Assembly: GCA_903872785.1 (NCBI GenBank)
Contig: CAIQLZ010000070.1
Span: 1 to 9,673, forward strand
Source: Candidatus Levyibacteriota bacterium
GTDB taxonomy: Bacteria; Patescibacteriota; Microgenomatia; Levybacterales; UBA12049
DNA length: 9,673 bases
Direction of reading: 5' to 3'
A program made the position numbers and the translations under genes. The notes beneath the pieces are model-generated. The model was not told the DNA's origin, ran no database searches, and worked only from the letters and a program-made list of their open reading frames with translations. Shown here in pieces: positions 6,790 to 9,673 of the stretch. Position 1 is the stretch's first letter; each line of letters starts with the position of its first letter.

Positions 6790-6901
6790 AACCATTACCT
6801 TCGTAATGGCGTCCTGACATTATGACTCTAGCCTTTCGGCCTCGCTCACCTTACCTGCATAAGAAGTTACCAACTTAGACAGATGCGAAACGAGAAACGC
6901 C
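6783..6901 (-). promoter_or_regulatory. Structured RNA region before the 52-aa and recombinase genes
   Basis: The 111 nt between the 97-aa and 52-aa genes hold several pairings on the minus-strand RNA. (a) GCAT (6886-6883) with ATGC (6860-6857), enclosing AAGTT-GGT-AACTT (6876-6864). (b) GGCC-GAAA-GGCT (6841-6830), a GNRA-type loop. (c) A 9-bp perfect stem GAGTCATAA/TTATGACTC (6828-6820 with 6791-6783) stacked on a 7-bp stem CCATTAC-GAAG-GTAATGG (6809-6792), with a 10-nt bulge on the 5' side. (d) GGCGT (6901-6897) can pair with ACGCC (6812-6808), which shares bases with stem c. The ATG of the 52-aa gene lies in the outer stem of c and GAAGG in its loop. This suggests translation control of the 52-aa/recombinase pair; I do not recognise a known riboswitch. 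Confidence 0.55.
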
Positions 6902-7194
6902 TATATTCCTAATGATTCTAATAATTTCTGTAATTCTGTTTTTTCAACTCTCTCTTCGTTTAATTGCCAAAGCTGACCGGTTTCATCTCTACCCGCTTTT
7001 ATTATTAAACCGGCTCTTGTTAATGGAGTAATGGAACCACCTATTTGATTTGAACCCGCTGGATAACCACTTGCGTTAGATATTCGTGTTTGAGATATAA
7101 ATGGAGCAAGGGTAAATTCTTTTAGAATCGTCAATTGTGACCTTTGCCAACCCCTGAGTAAGTTAATATTATATTTTTCCTCAATATAGTCCAT
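6901..7194 (-). CDS. Small winged-helix-like DNA-binding protein
   Basis: 97 aa from ATG 7194. Residues about 20-78 read like a winged helix: LTILKEFTLAPFISQTRISN, a Gly-rich turn (ASGYPAGSNQIGG), a recognition-helix-like SITPLTRAGLI, and a wing-like IIKAGRDETGQLWQL. The C-terminus is a Glu/Leu-rich helix. Such small proteins are often transcriptional regulators, here of the element's own integration genes. A consensus promoter lies directly upstream and the gene is first in the run to the recombinase. No ribosome site precedes the ATG and the predicted transcript is almost leaderless. The fold call is from pattern only. After its TAG the same frame stays open for 22 codons to a TAA. Confidence 0.7.
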   Translation of the reverse strand: MDYIEEKYNINLLRGWQRSQLTILKEFTLAPFISQTRISNASGYPAGSNQIGGSITPLTRAGLIIKAGRDETGQLWQLNEERVEKTELQKLLESLGI

Positions 7195-7202
7195 GCCAGA
7201 CC

Positions 7203-7231
7203 ATAATACACCATAGGAAGAAATTTGTCAA
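7203..7231 (-). promoter_or_regulatory. Promoter of the recombinase operon (TTGACA-17-TATTAT)
   Basis: On the minus strand a perfect -35 TTGACA (7231-7226) and -10 TATTAT (7208-7203) are separated by 17 bp. The -10 ends 8 nt before the ATG of the 97-aa gene, so the transcript would begin within about 0-3 nt of the start codon. It would serve the 97-aa, 52-aa and recombinase genes. CCATA occurs twice around the -10 (7201-7205 and 7211-7215) and could be part of an operator. Confidence 0.78.
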
Positions 7232-7255
7232 GCAATTACTAAGGATGGATGTACC

Positions 7256-8065
7256 TTAAAGTGAGATTGTTTGAGTACAGCCTACACTGTAAGCTTCTTG
7301 TTGATATGTTTGCCTTCTACTTTCAAGTGCCTGAACCGCTTCGGCAGAGCTAGAATAATTATTATATTCATTTGCATAAAAATTCTCTTTATAAGTATTC
7401 CATTCTGCAACTACTCGTTGACACGCTTCTGCATGCTGCTTTAAAAGATTGTTGTATTCAGTATTGTCTTGTGCTGGTGGAGTAGTTGGTTGAAATGTAT
7501 TTGTACTTCCAGCGTTTGCCGTATCTTGCCATTGCCTACATGTTTCCGGCGAGGTATAAGAATATGTTGAAGAGGTATGTAGTGCTGGGTAATAAACTGT
7601 GCAGGGTGGATAATTAGACCCAGAAGTTTTTGAAGAGTTGTAATTGCTCTGCGCTTGATCGCACGCTGAATTATTAGGATATAAACTCCATGAGCCTCTT
7701 CCTAATTCGCAACAAGTTAATAAATTACATTCGCTTTTTTTCATTTGCCTAACTCCTCCTCCACAATTAGAACTAATATTGCAATTAACTATTGGGTCTG
7801 GATTAACATAGATAGGGCTTGCTTTTGGTGTTTGAATAGGAGCGTATGTGGGAATCAGGGTAGGACTTTCTGTTGGTGTTGGAACATCTGTTGGTGTAGG
7901 AGATGAATTTATTGTTGAGTTAACGTTCAGAGAAGCTATTCTACTATCAATCAAATTAGCACCTACCAATAAGAAAACCACAATTATAATAAATATTAAA
8001 GTTAAGTATTTTGTACTAAATAAGAGTGGGTTATTTTTGATGAATTTCTTGAACCATTTTTTCAT
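7256..8065 (-). CDS. Membrane-anchored, stalked Cys-rich surface protein
   Basis: 269 aa. A basic N-terminus (MKKWFKKFIKNN) precedes one TM helix at about 19-37, giving an N-in, C-out anchor. Residues about 54-92 form a Pro/Thr/Ser stalk (PTPTDVPTPTESPT and similar). Then comes a Cys-rich core, CNISSNCGGGVRQMKKSEC followed by NLLTCCELG and a downstream Cys at 135, of a kind I associate with CPR surface proteins. The rest is Ser/Tyr/Asn-rich with a helical C-terminus. There are ten Cys (95, 101, 113, 118, 119, 135, 155, 176, 215, 263), all outside the membrane, consistent with disulfides. Its ATG follows the stop of the small one-TM gene by 3 nt, so the two are probably translated and act together. 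The role (adhesion, host contact, exclusion) is unknown. Confidence 0.8.
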   Translation of the reverse strand: MKKWFKKFIKNNPLLFSTKYLTLIFIIIVVFLLVGANLIDSRIASLNVNSTINSSPTPTDVPTPTESPTLIPTYAPIQTPKASPIYVNPDPIVNCNISSNCGGGVRQMKKSECNLLTCCELGRGSWSLYPNNSACDQAQSNYNSSKTSGSNYPPCTVYYPALHTSSTYSYTSPETCRQWQDTANAGSTNTFQPTTPPAQDNTEYNNLLKQHAEACQRVVAEWNTYKENFYANEYNNYSSSAEAVQALESRRQTYQQEAYSVGCTQTISL

Positions 8066-8068
8066 TTT

Positions 8069-8338
8069 TTACAAACCCTTTTCTTGAAGACAGCGTTTAT
8101 AATAACTATCGTAATCAACTGGGTAAAACATATTATTCGCTGCGGTTTTTTGAAGAGAATAGTTGTCGGGATACATTTTAAGCCTCATTTTAACAACATC
8201 TATGGCCTGATTCTTAGATTGATAGCTACAAGTACTCTTAATTTGAGAAGGCCTTATTTGAAACCAGTAAAAAATACCGATGAGGATTAGAATAGCTATC
8301 CCAATTAGTTTTTGATTATTAGTCGTATGTTTTATAAT
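8069..8338 (-). CDS. Small one-TM protein with two extracellular Cys, non-ATG start
   Basis: About 89 aa, with no ATG, GTG or TTG before its membrane segment. The frame is open from the TGA of the HTH gene. It reads KLIGIAILILIGIFYWF (TM), then IRPSQIKSTCSYQSKNQ, a helical middle, and a C-terminus YYKRCLQEKGL. The TM plus a roughly 60-residue outer domain bounded by two Cys looks like a real protein. It stops 3 nt before the ATG of the stalked protein. I place the start at ATT 8338 because it lies 6 nt after a TATAAT; ATA 8335 is the alternative. Internal ATGs exist but would delete the membrane helix. It may be leaderless with a rare start, or may have lost its start codon. Confidence 0.6.
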   Translation of the reverse strand: MIKHTTNNQKLIGIAILILIGIFYWFQIRPSQIKSTCSYQSKNQAIDVVKMRLKMYPDNYSLQKTAANNMFYPVDYDSYYKRCLQEKGL

Positions 8339-8344
8339 AGGGCT

Positions 8345-8350
8345 ATTATA
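8345..8350 (-). promoter_or_regulatory. -10 box for the surface-protein pair
   Basis: A perfect TATAAT on the minus strand directly follows the TGA of the HTH gene and ends 6 nt before the proposed ATT start. The -35 region (TTCAGG at 17 bp) is weak. It would drive the small one-TM and stalked Cys-rich genes as a separate unit. Confidence 0.5.
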
Positions 8351-8758
8351 TCACTTAGCAATATTTACCTGAATTAGAGACGTTGGAGCTTCTCTTACGC
8401 CCATGTATTCCAAGTGCATCCGGTAGAGATCTTTTAAAATCATCCAGTTTGCCTTGGAAATCGCAACCAACTGCGAAGGTCGTGAGTAAGAAAGCGATCT
8501 ATATGAATGCGCCCATAACCGGTTTAGCTCGGTATTTCTCTTATCTGCAATTTCTGTAACATCATTTAACAACATTTTCCACCTTTCCTTTACCCATTCT
8601 TCGTTTTCAATGCTTATTTCCCCTAAGAGCTTCGTTACTGTATTTCTATGAATACCGATTTTATCTGCAATCTCAATATTATTTACCTTTGGATTAGAGG
8701 CAATCATCGTTCTTATATCTTGTTTGTATATCTCTCTTCTTGGCTTAGATATTTTCAT
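8351..8758 (-). CDS. HTH DNA-binding protein of the element
   Basis: 135 aa from ATG 8758; a GTG at 8776 (141 aa, with TATACA 7 nt upstream) is an alternative. The N-terminal part has a clear helix-turn-helix: IEIADKIGIHRNTVTKLLGEI, with preceding helices RREIYKQDIRTMIASNPKV. The C-terminal two thirds is helical and charged (EEWVKERWKMLLNDVTEIAD, then KANWMILKDLYRMHLEYMG), perhaps an oligomerisation or effector region. This layout resembles small phage or element regulators and terminase small-subunit-like proteins, but nothing decides between them. In the circular form of the element it would be the next gene after the recombinase, with its start 17-35 nt past the recombinase stop. It may act as repressor or excision factor; this is inference. 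Confidence 0.75.
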   Translation of the reverse strand: MKISKPRREIYKQDIRTMIASNPKVNNIEIADKIGIHRNTVTKLLGEISIENEEWVKERWKMLLNDVTEIADKRNTELNRLWAHSYRSLSYSRPSQLVAISKANWMILKDLYRMHLEYMGVREAPTSLIQVNIAK

Positions 8759-8792
8759 ATTATTGTTTTTGCACACATATGCTTGTATAAGT

Positions 8793-8921
8793 TCAAATAC
8801 TAATATGTGGTATAGGATTGAAATTGGACGAAGCTAGGCTATGACTATTGTTTAATATCGGATACCATTTGAAAATGTAGTCTTGTATTCGGTTCCAAGA
8901 TAAATCACTAATGTCCACACT
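8793..8921 (-). pseudogene. Detached native 3' end of the recombinase gene
   Basis: Joining the DNA right of attL to the DNA left of attR, as in the excised circle, continues the recombinase frame through AGT GTG GA in the core. The frame then reads 40 more codons to a TGA (8793-8795). The tail starts DISDLSWNRIQDYIF and ends NPIPHISI. In the integrated state this segment has no start of its own and is cut from the gene by 2.2 kb or more of other genes. The full free-form recombinase would be about 543 aa. This segment fills the otherwise empty space between the HTH gene and attR. Confidence 0.6.
8914..8921. repeat. attR core (direct repeat, right copy)
   Basis: An exact second copy of TCCACACT. 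To its left is element DNA, to its right a strong terminator and host sequence. Joined to the left flank it rebuilds an uninterrupted ssrA 3' end followed at once by a terminator, which supports it as the host-side junction. Confidence 0.8.
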
Positions 8922-8922
8922 T

Positions 8923-8947
8923 ACCCCGCCGCCTGGCGGGGTTTTTT
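8923..8947 (+). terminator. Strong intrinsic terminator, probably the original ssrA terminator
   Basis: The stem ACCCCGCC / GGCGGGGT (8 bp, all Watson-Crick) has a GCCT loop and six T (8942-8947). It starts 1 nt after the attR core and has no plus-strand gene before it in the integrated state. With the element removed it would begin about 5 nt after the tmRNA discriminator base, a sensible position for an ssrA terminator. Confidence 0.85.
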
Positions 8948-8951
8948 GTGG

Positions 8952-8957
8952 TAAAAT
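8952..8957 (+). promoter_or_regulatory. -10 box of the TIM-barrel gene
   Basis: TAAAAT ends 6 nt before the ATG at 8964 (TAAAAT, gcccat, ATG), predicting a leaderless or nearly leaderless transcript. The -35 position falls within the terminator hairpin and has no consensus, so the box is weakly supported by itself. Confidence 0.45.
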
Positions 8958-8963
8958 GCCCAT

Positions 8964-9673
8964 ATGAAAATAGCTCTATACGTTTCTTCTTCAGATTTGA
9001 TCCTAGAAGAAGAAACCTTGACGGAAAAGCTTAATCGCATTATTGATAATGATGAAAAACATAATTTGTTCAGAATCAAAAACACTAGTCACGTATTAAA
9101 ATCTTTGAAAAAAGCAGGAGTAAACAGCCTAGAACTTTTAGCTACAAAATCTTTAACAGATAATAATATCAAAAGAATCAAACAGCTTGCAAGGAAACAT
9201 AACCTGACCATCTCCAGCATTCACCAATCAGTTGATAATTTTAATCATATTTCACTACCACAAATAGAAAAACTGTGTAAAATCGCCGGCAAATTTTCAA
9301 CCTCAGTTGTTGTTCTTCACTCTGATGCGTTGGGAGACAATTTATTTGATAAAAAATTTATTTCCAAACTTAAGAAATTTCAAAAAAAATATAGTCTTAA
9401 ATTCGGAATTGAAAATATGCCAAAAAGTCCTTTTTCACTTCTTAAAACCTATACTTATAATCCTAAAGAATTCTCTTTACTTATTAATAAAACAGGACTT
9501 TTAATGACCTTGGATACCGCGCATTTAGGACAAACGGAAGTAGATATTTGTGATTTTTTTGAAAAAAATAAAGAAAAAATTATTAATATTCACTTAAGCA
9601 ACTATAAAAAAAGTTTTTTAAATAGCTTTTTGCTTCTGGCTAATGACACACACCTTCCCCTGGCAAAGGGAGA
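8964..9673 (+). CDS. Xylose-isomerase-like TIM-barrel / AP endonuclease family 2 protein (partial)
   Basis: Starts at ATG 8964 with MKIALYVSSSDLILEEE and is open to the right edge (236 codons plus 2 nt); the family is usually about 260-290 aa, so most of it is present. Barrel strands with metal-site-like residues appear in order: SHVLKSLKKAGVNSLELLA, TISSIHQSVDNF (His), VVVLHSDALG (His), KFGIENMP (Glu), LMTLDTAHLG (Asp and His), INIHLSNY (His) and HLPLAKG (His). This is the spacing of sugar-phosphate isomerase/epimerases and endonuclease IV-like enzymes; the substrate cannot be told. It is on the host side of attR and was probably next to ssrA before insertion. The Lys-rich, AT-rich codon use matches the host genes on the left. 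Confidence 0.8.
   Translation, partial: MKIALYVSSSDLILEEETLTEKLNRIIDNDEKHNLFRIKNTSHVLKSLKKAGVNSLELLATKSLTDNNIKRIKQLARKHNLTISSIHQSVDNFNHISLPQIEKLCKIAGKFSTSVVVLHSDALGDNLFDKKFISKLKKFQKKYSLKFGIENMPKSPFSLLKTYTYNPKEFSLLINKTGLLMTLDTAHLGQTEVDICDFFEKNKEKIINIHLSNYKKSFLNSFLLLANDTHLPLAKG

Larger units (their letters stand above)
5116..8921. mobile_element. Integrated element of about 3.8 kb in the 3' end of ssrA
   Basis: The segment is bounded by the TCCACACT direct repeat. One end abuts tmRNA, and its terminal gene is a large serine recombinase, as in integrated genomic elements. All six genes within it run on the minus strand, opposite to the flanking host genes. Outside it, ssrA and its probable original terminator would become adjacent if the element were removed. 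Cargo seen: an HTH protein, a winged-helix-like protein, two membrane or surface proteins, and a 52-aa protein. There is no replication, capsid, conjugation, toxin or nuclease gene, so it is either a minimal integrative element dependent on another replicon or phage, or a reduced remnant. One core copy plus element DNA is 3,798 bp. Confidence 0.8.

Noticed and set aside
6763..6819. Possible 18-aa leader peptide starting MSGRHYEG on the minus strand
   Set aside because: It overlaps the hairpin and the start of the 52-aa gene, has no ribosome site, and nothing supports it beyond an ATG.
6857..6901. tRNA-like look (AAGTTGGTAACTT resembles a D-arm)
   Set aside because: No anticodon arm, T-arm or 7-bp acceptor stem fits in either strand or in a permuted order.
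7848..8290. Two plus-strand open frames of 79 and 68 aa
   Set aside because: They are antisense to the stalked Cys-rich gene and the small one-TM gene, both of which have clear protein features on the minus strand.
8903..8908. AATCAC here and GTGATT at 5149-5154 as inverted arms of attP
   Set aside because: In the rebuilt attP they lie 5 and 25 nt from the core, so they are not symmetrical; six bases is too short to claim.
9307..9504. 65-aa plus-strand open frame
   Set aside because: It is out of frame with, and nested inside, the TIM-barrel gene that is open from 8964 to the edge.
1..9673. CRISPR array, IS ends, toxin-antitoxin or restriction system
   Set aside because: No spaced direct repeats, transposase, nuclease or toxin-like pair is visible on either strand.

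Overview
This is an AT-rich bacterial window whose gene content points to the Candidate Phyla Radiation (Patescibacteria), most likely a Microgenomates-type lineage. The evidence is a PcsB-like coiled coil fused to a rearranged SpoIID domain, a PP2C-like pseudo-domain fused to a LytR_C domain, a stalked Cys-rich surface protein with a CxGGG-type core, and start codons placed 6-12 nt after -10 boxes without clear ribosome binding sites. TGA is a normal stop (smpB and the SpoIID gene end in it), so the UGA=Gly code of Gracilibacteria/Absconditabacteria is excluded. The lineage is inferred from protein style, not from a marker tree.

Layout. 1-78 (-): N-terminus of an unidentified gene leaving the window. 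155-4219 (+): a tight cell-envelope operon (SpoIID/coiled-coil protein, PH-domain membrane protein, small two-TM protein, PP2C-like/LytR_C protein). 4258-5119 (+): the trans-translation pair smpB and ssrA (tmRNA), with a near-consensus promoter for ssrA. 5116-8921: an integrated element of about 3.8 kb, bounded by the 8-bp direct repeat TCCACACT. The left copy is the 3' end of ssrA. The right copy lies directly before a strong terminator that was probably the original ssrA terminator. From 8964 (+): the host chromosome resumes with a TIM-barrel (AP endonuclease family 2) protein that leaves the window.

The element is transcribed on the minus strand. Reading from the right it encodes an HTH protein, a small one-TM protein with no normal start codon, a stalked Cys-rich surface protein, a winged-helix-like protein behind a consensus promoter, an inter-gene RNA region rich in hairpins, a 52-aa protein, and a large serine recombinase.

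The most interesting point is the junction. attP appears to lie inside the recombinase gene. In the integrated state the gene reads through the core into antisense tmRNA and gains a 13-residue host-derived tail. Joining the two element ends on paper keeps the frame open for 40 more codons, ending just before the HTH gene. Integration therefore swaps the recombinase C-terminus, puts the gene antisense to the 3' end of ssrA, and replaces the ssrA terminator with an element-encoded hairpin. The second candidate novelty is the hairpin-rich region 6783-6901, whose largest stem contains the start codon of the 52-aa gene.
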